From Gnetum montanum (Eukaryota > Streptophyta > Gnetopsida > Gnetales > Gnetaceae): a DNA stretch of 64,000 bases. The position numbers and the translations under genes are program-made. Shown piece by piece: positions 33,389-45,899 of the stretch. The notes below the pieces were generated by a model. It searched no databases and was not told the origin of the DNA. It worked only from the letters and a program-made list of their open reading frames with translations. The stretch covers positions 16,221-80,220 of the forward strand of contig MNCI01027163.1 in assembly GCA_015680685.1 (NCBI GenBank). Direction: 5' to 3'. The stretch's first letter is position 1, and each line of letters starts with the position of its first letter.

Positions 33389-36300
33389 GTGGATTACCTT
33401 GATTTGGAGGCAAAACAGGACTATGAAGGAGTCCACCAGAATGGATGGGAGTACAACCCCTCCCTGTTTGACATAATCCCACGCATAGAGTCGTACCACC
33501 AATTTTTGTTCCAACTTATCTTTGCAAACAAACATGATGCAAGGAAAACTTATGAAGAAGCCTCACAGAAGGAGGAAGATGAGTTTGAGGCCTGCCCTAA
33601 ACATGAGAGCCACCTCTACACCATCTTCCAACAACTGCTCCCTAGTATAGCCCCTCCTCGATTTGGTCCACCCATCCTCTTTGAGATGGTGACCATGCCA
33701 ATTTAGCCTTCCTTGCAAGTAACTAATGCATTTGTCCAACCCTATACTCATGTAGGGGTCACCTCCCAGCCCCAAACAACTTAGGCATCCTATGTCCTAC
33801 CTATCTCATTGAAATCTATGATGTTTATCCAACCCAATCATGTGTGGCCTACTACAATCACCGCATCCATTTCTCAGCCAACACATCAACAACTATTTAC
33901 TATGAATTTAAATTGCCAACAACCATCTACTATGAAATTAAACTAGCAATGCCCATCCACTATGACATTATACTGGAAAACTCCACAACCAACAATTCTA
34001 CCCTATGCTATGCAACCAACCCAAGCCTAGCCAATGCAACTGGTTGGCACATCCCCAAGCTTGGATCAAGCATTTTATCTAATCCAAAGCTTGATGGAGG
34101 AGATCAACTGAATTAAGGCTACCTCATTTGACACCATCAAGTTGGTGGACTTCTACCAAGATGATCCCATAAGTCCTACGGTACCACTTTTAACTCTCCT
34201 GATTGGGGTACAACTACCATAATTCACCAAGTACAATGGTGAAGGGGACCCCAATGCACACTTGGACATATTTAGATCTAAGTGCCTACTCCTTCAAGCT
34301 TGTCCACATGCCATGATGCACATGTTCCCCATGTCACTCACTAGCAAGGCCATAGATTGGTATCGCATGCTACCCAAGGCCTTAATCTCCTCTTTGGAGG
34401 ATCTCATAAGCCAGTTTGTGACATGCTTTAGGTACAACCTAAAGCCTGAAGTAACCCTTGACTAGCTCATGTAGGTTAAGTAGGGGCCTTAAGATTCCAT
34501 GTCAAAATTCCTCCAATGTTGGAATGCTGCATTGAGTGAAATGTATGAACCCCTAGTAGAGGCACATCTACTAGCCATCTTCAAAGGTGCAGTAAATCAC
34601 TTCATTAACTCCAAAATGTATTATCTAGCCCCAAAGTCTCTTAGCCAAGCCTTTGTCGAAGAAAAAAGCATAGAGGAAGCATTGCAAACTAGCAATGACC
34701 CAGCTTATGTGGCCTACAGAAACCAACATGATCGCAAGGAAAACACAATAGTGGCTGCAAGTACAAAAGCAACCAACTGGAGCCTAACAGCTAAGAAGCT
34801 CAAAGCCCTAGCTGACAAAACTGCCAACTTTGGTGCCAACTCACCTACATTGGTAGGGGCCACCCTAAGGCCTAACTTTTACTGCAAGGACTACTCAAAG
34901 TATACACCACTACAAATGGAACCCTCTAAACTACTGGAGCAACTCTTGAAAGCTAGGAAAATCCAACACAGACATGTATCAGTGATTACTCACCAAAAAC
35001 ATGATAGATACTATGAACTACTAAGGAACCCCACATTAGTAGTACCAAATGAGGTCCTGGTCCCACAAAATTTTAAATTAGACTAGTACTATCATTACCA
35101 CCAATTGGCTAGTGATAGTACTAACAACTATCATGCTTTTTAGGATGACCTACAGAGAATGATAGAATGGGCCAACTAGTGCTTGACATGGTGAATCAAT
35201 CCAATAGAAATGATGCCTCCTATGTCATAAATTCCATTATTATAGGTGGAAAGCCCAAACTTACGCAACACCCTTTTGTGATCCATGTGTCTCCCAACAA
35301 GGCAAGGATCCCCTCGACCTCCACAAATAAGAGCCCTTCCTTTGTTATCAAAGTGCCACCTCTGGCACCCATAACACCCTTTGTGATCAAAGTTGCATAG
35401 CCACTATCACTAAGACATTAAATTGGCATGACTCAACAATAACAACCTCTAAGTAACCTTTTGTTATCAAGGTGCCACAATGAGTTAGTTACACAACAAC
35501 CCCTACAAAAACTCCTAAACTACCCTTTTTCATAAGGGTCCCACAATGTGATGGCCCCTCACATACCTAAAGCCCAATAGTGGGCAATGTCTAAATCTCT
35601 CCTCCCTCGAGGGTCAACCCCACTAGTAGCCTAGGTAGGCCCATCAAATGGCAATGCAAGAGGACAAACAAGCACCTTGCAACCCCCATGGCCGAAGCAA
35701 ACCAACAACCAAACACAAGGGCTGCTACCCCCAAGTAGGCCAAGAAAACCAAGCCCAAGTCCCTTCCTTTAGAGATTTGTCTCTCAAGCCACATGGAGGA
35801 AATCAAGACCAACATAATAGCTAATGATAAGGACTTTGTAGCTGACTAACCTAGGTGAAACAAACACTCAAGTAAAAGAACAGAATGTTGAGCTTGTACA
35901 ACCTAGTCATGAATTCATCTGCTCACTGCCAAGCATTAGCCCAAATCTTGACATCCATTACTATTATGGAGGACATTCCTATAGATGAAGCATCCATCCA
36001 TGCAATGATGTTTCCTCCTACACCACAAGAATTTGGTTCAACATCTCTATCCTTTCACGATGATACAATCAAAGTTAACTACAGAAAAGGGGTGATCATC
36101 ATAGCTCCACTATCCATTAGCATACGTGTTAGGTAGTGTACCATCTACAAAGTACATTTAGATGATGGTGTAGTAGCAAACGTAGTCTTGTACTCCATCA
36201 TCGATAAGCTAGGCCTGGTGGACAAAATTAGGCCAACCAAAACCACGTGTCTAAAATCATTCAATGGATCATGTGTCATAGTTAGGGGTATAATCAACTT

Positions 36301-36807
36301 AGCCTTCGTGGTAGGAGAGCAATTCCCCACTAGTGCATATTTCACTATCATAGAGGAGATGTTAGGTTTCAACATGATTCTACGTAGGCCTTGGCTAGCC
36401 CAACTAAGAGCCATCTCCTCTCCCATCCACCAAGAAATCCACCTTCGATACAAAGGTGTCAAGTCATCATCCATGATGATGATGCTTCCTCTTCAACTAT
36501 CCACAATATATACATGGTGCAAGTTTTGGAAGAAGAGGTTCTTGGTGGGACACCTATGACAACGAATGCAACACCTAAGGCTAACACACCTGAAAGAGTG
36601 GTTAAAGCCAATAGCCTCCCAGAGGATCCTAGGCCTTGCACACCCCCAAATCCACACCTGGTTAGGAAGAAACTATGTGATCAAGACTTTTCCTTGGCCA
36701 AAAAAACATTAAGCACTAGCTCACCCCTTGCCTCAATTGGCCATGCATTTTTGGTTTTTTCTTGTGTTGCATTGGTTCATGCATTTACATTTCACTTGCT
36801 TGCCTAG
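33389..36807 (+). pseudogene. Gag-protease polyprotein of T3
   Basis: One frame runs from 33389 to about 36460 and shifts once near there to continue to a stop at 36807, about 1140 codons with scattered stops. Modules in order: N-terminal acidic part (EEDEFEACPKHE), DFYQDDPISP, YNGEGDPNAHL, and a Retrotrans_gag-type core with FPMSLTSKAIDWYRMLPKAL (34262-34465) and FLQCWNAALSEMYEP. A 195-codon open segment follows (34499-35086) with LLEQLLKARK and PQNFKLDYYHYHQ. A linker with repeated PFVIKV units leads to protease (36080-36475: LDDGVVANVV, IDKLGLVDKI, LKSFNGSCVIVRGIINLAFV, FNMILRRPWLAQLRAISSP). No zinc knuckle. The protease loop reads D-D-G instead of D-S/T-G. The tail has VQVLEEEVLGGTP. Confidence 0.85.
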
Positions 36808-38640
36808 TTTACACACTACTTCACTTTGTTTATGCATTTATACTTTGTTTACACATCCATATACTCAGCTTATGAATTACATTTAGAAAAAAGAAAAACA
36901 ACAAAAACATATGTCCCGAGAAGGCCTTAAACTAGCCTACCACTCAAAACGGCTTAAAACTATCACTTTTTGCATTGATTTTCTTTTATTCATACATTTT
37001 AACTATATTTACAATAGTTGCCACTTGATTTTTTTTCTAGTTGATTTTTGTAGGATCTTGTAGGCACATAACATGACCATGCATGCAGCATCACACCTTA
37101 CACAAGCAAGGTAAGCAGTCTGCTATGACTATAAACTAGCACAACTCATCCTTGGGTCATGACGTGAAAGTAGCACCATAGCTCATCCTTGGTTCATGAT
37201 GTTAAACTAGCACAATAGCTAATCATTGGGTCATGACATTAAATTGGCACCATAGCTCGTCCTTAGGTCATGACATTAAACTAGCACAATAGCCTATCCT
37301 TTGGTTATGACATTAAATTGGCACAATAGCTCATCCTTGGGTCATGATGTTAAACTGGAACAACATCCATTATCCTCTATGACTTTAAACTAGCATCCAG
37401 TAGTTCACTAGGACTATAAAATAGCACATCACAATCTACCAGGACCTTAAACTATGTTCACAGTCTACCAGGACTTTAAACTGGCATGTTGTTGATCTTT
37501 TGGAGCACTTTCCATTAGTGTGGCCTTGGTGGAACTCATAGCATCATCACCTTCCACCATTCTCCTAATCTTTTGAAGCACTTGCCATCAGTGTAGACTT
37601 TAAAGAACTCACAACATAATCACCCTTGCACTTTCACTAGCTTCCTGAGCACTTGCAACTAGCACAACATTTGAAACATTCACAACATCTTCACATCTAG
37701 CACTTTCAGCATCTTCACATCTAACATTTGCACTTGAATTTTACATTTTGTGGTTTTCTTATCTTCTTGAAGTTGTGTTTTCAAGATGAAACCTTGAAGG
37801 TGGTCATGCAGAGATGCATCTCATTATAGTAGCAGGTCACCACATTGCTCTGATGTTCATAATTGGACTAGTTAAGCCACTCAATAGTGGACATCCTCCT
37901 CATCCGTGTTACAGCCTATGCACATCCACTCCTTCATCCCAACATCCTCTCATCTTCCACATAATCATGATTCCACATCCCTCTAGCATACACATTGTGA
38001 TGTACATGGCATTCTCTTCACATTTATCACTAAACTCATGATGGATGTAATGCAACTCGTCACATGGGGAGCCTTTGTGGGATGGTCAAAGCCCTAAACA
38101 GGTGTAACACAACTCATCCCAGGGAGGAAACACTTGTCCTATAGATGTAATGTGGTTACATCAAAGAAAAGCCCATTTACTTGATGGCCCATCCCTTGTA
38201 GCTAGTATTCACTAGTAAGCCAAACCCAACAAAGGGTTCACCTCGCAAAAAATAAAACAAACACATCCTCAAGCAAATTGACAACACTGCAACTTTGCAA
38301 TTGACCTAGCCTTGGATCAATTTTGACACTCTAATAAGCACTCTAATGAGAGGACAACATTTCAGGGGTGAACCACTTCATGCCATGGTCATTGTTAGCT
38401 ATGCTGAATTTGCATCTTACACCATGATCTACTATTTGCATTTCATTCCCATAATTCAAATTTCATCTCTCTAGAATTACCTATACCCATTTTTCCCTTA
38501 GCATAACCTTATTCCCATAGCACTTTTAAGTATGGTAAAATGACATCTGATCTTGTGCCGACGAGTGCTGTTGGTGACATATTTGTTGTGGTGTTTTGTA
38601 ATTCTTTGTTGACATATCTCAAGCCACTCATCCAAACATC
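36808..38640. other. T3 3' non-coding region
   Basis: No RT, RNase H or integrase motif is visible on either strand. Besides the 37-bp array, there is a 2x duplication of about 65 bp at 37495-37620 (cttttggagcactt and cttttgaagcactt). Loose repeats of ccaggactttaaactggca (37390-37480) and of gatgtaatgcaactc (38040-38160) are also present. An open frame at 37814-38041 is rich in His/Ser/Pro and looks incidental. Confidence 0.6.
37140..37375. repeat. 37-bp tandem array in the T3 3' region
   Basis: Six copies of a unit built from gggtcatgacattaaactag and cacaatagctcatcctt. The ttgg anchor falls at 37152, 37189, 37226, 37263, 37301 and 37337. Confidence 0.85.
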
Positions 38641-38655
38641 AACAAAGAGGGCCAT
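38638..38655 (+). other. Polypurine tract of T3
   Basis: CATCAACAAAGAGGGCCAT directly precedes the 3' LTR and matches the T1 tract. Confidence 0.75.
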
Positions 38656-40000
38656 TGAAACACCACAAAATTTTGGGTCTCGGCATCTCAACTACAAATT
38701 TGGCTAAGTGTCAAAATGGTGGCAGTTTGCCCATATTTTTTCAACTGTTGAGTGTAGTTAGCTTCAACTACCAGATTTGCAAAAAATTTGCTAAGTGTTA
38801 GAATGATGGCACTTTCTATAGATTCACATGTCACCCTATTACGCTATGTAGTGTAGCTCCATGTCTACTACTATGTAGCACCCTATCATGCTGTGTAGCA
38901 TAGCATCCTATCACATTGCATAGCGTGGCACCATGTCTATTGCACCATAGCACCCTGTCACTTTGCATAGCGTAGCACTATGTCTACTACAACATAGCAC
39001 CTTGTAACACTACGTAGCATAGCACCATGTCCATTGTAGTGTAGCACTATGTCATGCTGCATAACGTAGCACCATGTCATGTTGCATAGCATAGCACCAT
39101 GTCATGTTGCATAGCATAGCACCATGTCTACTATAGCGTATCACCCTATCTAGCATAGTAGCCAGCATCTTGTGTCCCACATGTAACATGGAACGAGTGT
39201 TGTCCCACCCACCACACTACCACATGGCACCTGATCTACATTTTAGGATAATCCTAGTCCTATAAATACCCTGATACCCTCTTTTGAAAAGGAAGAGAGG
39301 GAAGAGGGTTGTCATTCATTTCTCATGAGTAAAGAAGTTGGCACTTCCATTTGGCATTTGGCGCTTTAGCATCTTGGCACTTAGCTCCATGGTGAAAGAG
39401 ACCTAGAGCACACTACACTAGTAGAGAGGCACAACTACATCACATAGTACACTACATCCCAATTGCAGCCCTATAGAACATCACATGGTACACCATGGTT
39501 ATTAACTCAGTAGGCATAGTCCAACATAGTGAGCACCATACTTCACAGCTTGACACCATCGAGGTTGCGATTGCACTACCACTACACCTATTGTACATTG
39601 TGTATCCCTTTGTGAATTAGCTATACTCCTTCTTTTGGGGTAGTGTACTACTGTTCTCAAACTTTTTTGCATTTCTCAAGAATTTCTCTTTGGCATTTAC
39701 CATAACACTTGTATTTTCTCACATTTTTCATACATGTTTGAATGTTCACATCACTGTTCTTAGGCCAGGACACCTTGCTACGCTCTAGCCTTCTCAAACC
39801 TGATGCCTGTACGTAACATAGTATAAACTCTTCTCACACATGGTCATTTTAACACCACATAAGTCCCTATCTAATCAACAAGACCGTTCCAGGCACCTCA
39901 TTTCCATTCTTTCCAGCATGGCCCTTGCACGGATTCAGGGTTAGGCTATATGCTCGATGACCTCTTAGTGTTCTAGACACTGACATTTTTGGATGTCACA
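38656..40000 (+). repeat. 3' LTR of T3 (1345 bp) with its minisatellite
   Basis: Starts TGAAACACCACAAAATTTTG and ends GGATGTCACA. The TATA signal TATAAATA lies at 39261-39268. The 47-bp minisatellite occupies about 38835-39145, with fewer and differently arranged units than in the 5' LTR. Confidence 0.9.
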
Positions 40001-41616
40001 CTTTGGAGAAAGCATATAGAGTATTTAATTTCATCTAGATGTATTTTTCGTGTGTAGTTAATCTAAAATCATTTGTTTCATATAGCTTTTTTTTACTTAG
40101 TGTTAATGGCTAGATTTGGAATTTGACTAGTAACTTTTTCTTTAACATAAGCTTGTTTCATTTAGATGATTCAAAAATCATCTAAATAGTTTTGGCTTGT
40201 AACATTCATTGAGCTTCCTTAAAATACAAAGGTTAACTTCCTCATTTATATTTCTCATGTAAGCTTCTATATCAAAAATCATCTAGATATTCTAAAAATC
40301 ATCTAGATGGTATAGCTTTAGGTTGATAGGTTGAATATTTTTGGTGTCTTAAGATTGTTCATTAAATCATATTTTTTATGTTTCATTCCTTTATGTTCAA
40401 CTCACATGATAAATATTAATTTTTAAATCAAGTTTATATTTTATAGATGAATATTAATGAGTGGACTAACATGGAATGAGAACTATTTAGAACTAAATCT
40501 AGCTCTATTCAAAAGTTATAAATAGTAAGAAGATAGGTTTTCTTTTGGTTCCTTTTAATACTCAAGCTTGACTGCTTAGATGAAAGAGCTTTTGTTAAGA
40601 ACCAAATTTTCATTCTAAATGCTAGTTCTTTATATTAGTTGAATTATGTGCTAAATAACATTTTCCTTTTAGAACTAAGCTTAATTAGCATTGAAAATTA
40701 GTTCTAGTTGATGATTCAGATATTTTGCTTTGGAGATTCTCTTTTATCTTGATATGACAATGGCACTTTTCTTCTTCTATGAGCTGACATGATAATCAAT
40801 CATGATAGAACAAAATTTCACCTCTAGTTATGAATTCTATTGAATTGAGCTTTAGCTTAAATGATGAATCCTTAGGGGTGAAAAATGAATAGAACTTAAT
40901 TTATTTTTTAGATTTCCTAGGATTAACATGGTCAAATATGACGATGGATTGAAAATAATTTCTTTTTAGTTCTAAATATAAAATCTACTAATGTAGCTAA
41001 ATTGAAAAATCTTAATCAAAATATTCCTTGATTTGAAACATTCTTTCTCTATTTCTATGATTAGTGCTTCAATCTTGGTTGGTCTCTTAACTTTATTTAA
41101 ATATACTATGCATTTTTTGAAAAATCTAACATGATAGTTTATTCTTAAATGTAACTAACTTTTGGTTCTAAAATTTGGATTTTTTTTGCCAATATGGGAA
41201 TTAAAGTGCTTTAGAACCAAAAGCTATCATTTTTTCCTAGTCATGTGGTAGCTATTATAGCCTCCTATCCATTTATCATAACTTTATAGAATAGGCATAT
41301 GGAATGGGTTTTTGATACTAATAGTTGATAGTTTTAAAAGCTTATCTCTACATATTACTTCTTTTTCAATTAATGTAGAAGTAGAGATTTCTTATGAAAA
41401 TGGATCCTAGTTCTAACTATTAGTTTTAACTAATCTTATTTTTAATAATCTTATGTAGGAAAGAGATTAGAAGAACCAAATGTAGGTTCTATAATTGTTT
41501 GTATTGGATTATGTATCATTCTACCATGATAATCTTTCATGCTAATAAGCTCCTTTTAATTATATTTTATGCAGTTTTAGAAATAAGATCTTCTCAACCA
41601 TACCATGTTTCATGTT
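40001..41616. other. Unassigned AT-rich sequence with hairpin-forming repeats
   Basis: No gene was seen. TTTAGATGATT and AATCATCTAAA form a perfect 11-bp stem with a 4-base loop (40161-40186). Further copies of aaaaatcatctaga occur at about 40270 and 40293. Words such as tagttctaa and agaaccaaa recur on both strands (40470-41470). Confidence 0.4.
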
Positions 41617-42435
41617 TGATGAGCCATTATATTGGATTTGTGATATCAGGTTTTCCATATTGGAGCTTGCTAAGCGATATTGGACATCCGATATCCGAAC
41701 TTGCCTTGTTGCGTATAAATAAGAGGTGGGCGCACTTGGTTTGGCACTTAGATAGTTAGTTTCTTACCTAAACTCTTACATTTTCTTCTTCTTAGAGTTA
41801 GAATTATTTCTGAGTGCCCACAATAGGATTCATAAAGTGAATGGATCTTTATACAAGCATTCTGTACCTAAGCACACCTTGTGTCTAGGAAATAAAGATG
41901 ACCTTTGTGATAAACCTTGTTGCATTCAAAATAGCTTATTTATTGCATTTAATGTTATTTATAGTTATTTAATGTTTTCATTAGTTAATTGATGTTACTT
42001 TTATTGATTTTTTAATTTTAAAAAATAAGCACACTTAGTGCGAACACTTTGAGCATACGTGTAACACTTGGTAACCTAGTAACGATTAGTGTTTGGTAAT
42101 CTCAATAGTGTTGCACTTATTCAAGATGTGTATGGAAAGTGGGAATGGATGCTGGTGTTAGGACTAGTTAGAGCCTCATTGATTGGTTAAATTAAATTAG
42201 TTATTCAATTAATTCACTTCTTCCCTTTTTAGCACTAGGACATAAAACATAAAAAGCATATACCCCAAGTTTACTTAACCATACAATTGTGCCATATAAG
42301 TAAGCTTGGGAAGACAAAAATCACCCATCCTTGTTCTGTGAAGGGGCATAAGCACTTAGTCCTTGAAGTTTGAATAGATTGCACATAATGTTTGTATTCA
42401 TATGGTTGAGCATACGAATACCTCGCTAATCATCA
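41617..42435 (+). repeat. 5' LTR of element B (819 bp), GATATC family
   Basis: Starts TGATGAGCC and ends CTAATCATCA. The GATATC-type block lies at 41640-41700. TATA signal GTATAAATAAGAGG lies at 41713-41726. Aligns along its length with 50740-51572. Confidence 0.9.
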
Positions 42436-42456
42436 TTGACACCATTGCTGGGGACT
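42436..42456 (+). other. Primer-binding site of element B
   Basis: TTGACACCATTGCTGGGGAC directly after the LTR is a decayed form of TTGGCGCCGTTGCCGGGGAC, the sequence well known downstream of Athila/Tat LTRs. The differences are mainly C-to-T or G-to-A. Confidence 0.8.
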
Positions 42457-42580
42457 TTGTTGTTTGTGCACTAATTAGAACTTAGGAATATTCCCAGCAT
42501 TGGAATGAACCCTTATGGTTGGTTATCTTAAAATTATTAGAAAAGAGAAGATAAAAGTATTGCACACTAAATAATTAATC

Positions 42581-45090
42581 ATGTCTCCTTCTTATGAGAG
42601 TGCTTCACCACCTAGGTCCAACACAATAAACAATTGGAGGCATAGTACACATGATGATCCACCAATGCCCCCAACAACTTCATGTGGTATACATTCATCC
42701 CAATGAGTATATACCAAACTTTTCCTTTATCCTTCACCAGTATGAACAACTATGTTGGCATGATTTAGAAGGTAACATAGTGTCACCTCCTGATCACTCA
42801 CTCCCAAGCATGCTTCTTTGTGCTCTGACATGAATTGGTATGCAACAGTAACAAGCAGAGTACATTGTGCATGAACACAACTCAAGACAGTATTGACCCA
42901 TAGAGTCACAATGCCAAAGGGACTTATAATAGGAGAGACATCATAAATCAATGACAGGGAAGTGGTCTTAGGATGTCCTATATGTATTAAGTGAAGATGT
43001 GGATGGTGAACCTACCTCAGGAGGTCTTCTACAAAATGATGTTTCTTTTGTTGACTTCAGTCAAGGGGTTGTGTATCAAAATCTTCATTCAACTATCCAT
43101 AACTCAGATTCTAGTACTGAATGACACAAAGGGTGTAAAAAAGGAACATGAATGCATGACAAAGATGCACATTCTGATTGTAACCATGATCGAGGCCATG
43201 ACTACTAAAGAGAAAATAGCAAGCACTATCATGGTGCTAGTCTTCCTTCCTCTTCACCTTCATCATCTCCTTCCCCTTCTCCTTCAAGATCAGAATGAAG
43301 TTGCAAAGGAAAAGACCCTAAGGATAATGGTAGGTGAAATAGGAATAATAGAGAAAATAGTCAAGAAAGGGGATGAGAGCATTCTAGAGAAACACATCAC
43401 AAAAGAAGGAGAGTAGGGATTAGGATAGGCATCATAGACACCATAGACAATATGATCACGATGAACCCCTATTCACTACTCAAAGTATGCTAGATATAAT
43501 TGAGGCTATTAGGATACCAAAAAGGAACCAATAGTTAGTGGGATCAAAAGATTAGATATGAACAATATCCCATGATTTGAAGGGAGATATAACGATGATC
43601 TTCAAAATCATCTATAGGTGTTTTATGATGCATGTGCCTTGCAAACCATAGAAAATAGATGGAAAAAACTAAAATTGTTTCTACAAACACTAATCAAAGA
43701 GGTAAAAATTTGGTACCGATCCTTAGAACTAGAATCCATTTGTTGATGGAGTACCATGTTAGAACTATTCAACGATAAGTATCAAATGTACTCCTAAGTG
43801 TCCAACCCGCATAAGCAAATCTAGGGATGGAAACAAGGAGGACATGAACCCTTGGATGCTACCATGGGTTGATACTACACATTATTACATTGTTGCCCTG
43901 GCCATGGTTACTTGCAGAGGGAACAACTACGCCATCTCATAGATCAGCTTAGGCATGAAATGCAAAGAACCCTTGGAACTTATGCCCAAGGAAGACTCTC
44001 CAAGCTTAAAGCCCATCAAGTATAGATATTGTTGGAGCAAGTTTCCAAGGAGGAAGGTAACTTAAGGAAAAGAGAAAGTGTAGAAGAGTACAGCAAAGAT
44101 TCTTCCCTCCGAAAAAAGGGAGTTAGATTTTGTGAGGATGAAGAAGAGTCACCACTTGAAGAGATGGTGAATAGGAAAACTTGCCCATTCAAAAAATTAC
44201 ATTAGAAGTATTGGCAAAGGTAGATCAAATGTGAGATTCCCTATATAATAAATTCTAGACCATTCTCAAAATAGTAGAGGAGTCTAGAGAGCAAGGTATT
44301 GACCAAGAAAGGAGAAAAAAGAAAGAAGCTAAATATGCACATAACAAAGGTAAGGGCAAAGTTTCCATCATTGAGGAGGTTGTGAATTCAGATACAGAAA
44401 ATGGTGGTTGATGCGAGATATGCTAATATGACCATCCTAAGATATTTTTCCCAGTAATCTCACATATGTAGGAGTTTGGGGTGTATGCACTAAACCACAA
44501 TTAAATAGATGATAAATACCTTGAAGATTACCTTATTCTCAAGGTAACCCAAGGTATTTCCACCAACCCTTAACGTATTATCCAAGTGGAACTCCACCAC
44601 AACCAAATGAACAATATCAATAGTGACAAAACCCATAATCATGGGGAATGCCACTACCACGTCAACAACACCCTTACCATCAACCTAGCTCATACAGATA
44701 CTACATGCAAGAGTCGATCTATCCACATGACTCCACTAGTTACATCACTCCTCAACCTCACTACCAAACCCATGAGCATTATAGAACTCTTTCTCCTAAG
44801 GAAGATGTTAGACAAACTTACCATCCTTCTTATTCAACTACACCTCCATCACACTTAGCTCCATTACCAGCTGCTCCAACTATGCAGGGTGAGCTCCTTG
44901 TCCAGAAATAGCAACGTAATGCTACAAGGGCTATCAAACCTCAACCTATTTTTGATTCAGATAACCACACAAGAAAGAGATCCTTCTTTAGAACCAACAG
45001 TCTAACCAATTCCTTGCAACCACAAGTAGCTCATTCTCTAAAGGCCTCACCATCATTGGAATTTTCATAGCTTCCTTCGAACCAATGACT
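42581..45090 (+). pseudogene. Gag of element B
   Basis: A start at 42581 reads MSPSYESASPPRSNTIN. Next come FSFILHQYEQLCWHDLEGNI, a Ser/Pro-rich stretch (about 43235-43300), and a Gag core with NHLQAFYDACALQTIENRWK-like sequence near 43600. LFNDKYQMYS and VEEYSKDSSLRKKGVRFCED (about 44080-44150) follow. A short CX2CX3H motif (CEIC, stop, YDHP) lies at 44412-44440. The C-terminus is Tyr/Pro/Gln-rich (44648-44911, for example SYSTTPPSHLAPLPAAP). Element C has the same architecture. Many frameshifts and stops. Confidence 0.7.
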
Positions 45091-45099
45091 ACACTTAAA

Positions 45100-45650
45100 G
45101 CATATGGTCATGTTGACTCATGACATTACTAATTGGATTAAAGTTGGCCATCTTCCTAGAAAATTCTCTAATCATATAAGTCCTCTTATATATTTGCAAA
45201 TCACTGGGAATGAGCCTTACAAAGCTGTTTTGGATTCAGGTTCTGGTGTTAACTTAATCTCTCAAGAAATGTATAAAGCCTAGAAATTACATCCATTAAA
45301 AAAGAGTAACATTCATTTAGAGTTGGCTAACTAGTCCATAACTATCCCATTAGGACTAGTGGAGGACATTATCACTACTATTTGTGGGTAGTTGTATCTA
45401 GTCGATTTCCTAGTGATTCAAGTCAACAACTGTAAGAGGGACTTCCAAATCATTATGGGAAGAGCATGGCTAAGCACAATTGACACGCACCTAGGAATAC
45501 ATGATATTTCCCTAGAAATATCAAAGGAAAATATGTTTGGAAAGATCAAGAAGAAGAAAGTTCCATGCATTGTATATAGTGACATAGGGTGTAATTGCAT
45601 GCAAAAGTCCTGGTTTGTAAAATGTTTAACATTGCCTACATGAAACCAGT
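45100..45650 (+). pseudogene. Aspartic protease domain of element B
   Basis: The reading contains LQITGNEPYKAVLDSGSGVN, so the active-site D-S-G is preserved. It is followed by LISQEMY, IPLGLVEDII, VDFLVIQVNNCKRDFQIIMG and RAWLSTIDTHLGIHDISLEI. The protease would process Gag-Pol in the particle. One stop falls in the middle, and the end is open from 45392 to 45643. It is the best preserved protease in the window. Confidence 0.8.
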
Positions 45651-45899
45651 GTGCACAAATAAATAACATACAAAAATGCCTATATGTAGTAGCCACATGA
45701 TAGGAAGACATCCAGTGGTTAATAGATGACCAAGAGAATAATTCAACTATATGCATGGAACCAACTAAGAGCTTAACTTGTGCCTACATCGATAGCATAG
45801 AAACATTAGAGCAAGTCCATCACCAACTTCCTAGGCTTGACATCGAAAATATTAACTAGGAGAAGTTGGAAATCCATGACTAGTTCAAGAAAGAGCCCC

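Larger units (their letters stand above)
31348..40000 (+). mobile_element. T3: complete Tat-like element carrying gag-protease only
   Basis: An 8.65-kb element bounded by direct LTRs (31348-32754 and 38656-40000). It has a primer site, one long gag-protease frame, a repeat-filled 3' region and a purine tract. Only 1.85 kb separates the protease tail from the 3' LTR, and I see no RT, RNase H or integrase there. Flanking pentamers ATTTG (31343-31347) and CTTTG (40001-40005) are a plausible target duplication with one mismatch. This structure equals the non-autonomous class called TR-GAG. Movement would need RT and integrase from another element. Confidence 0.85.
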
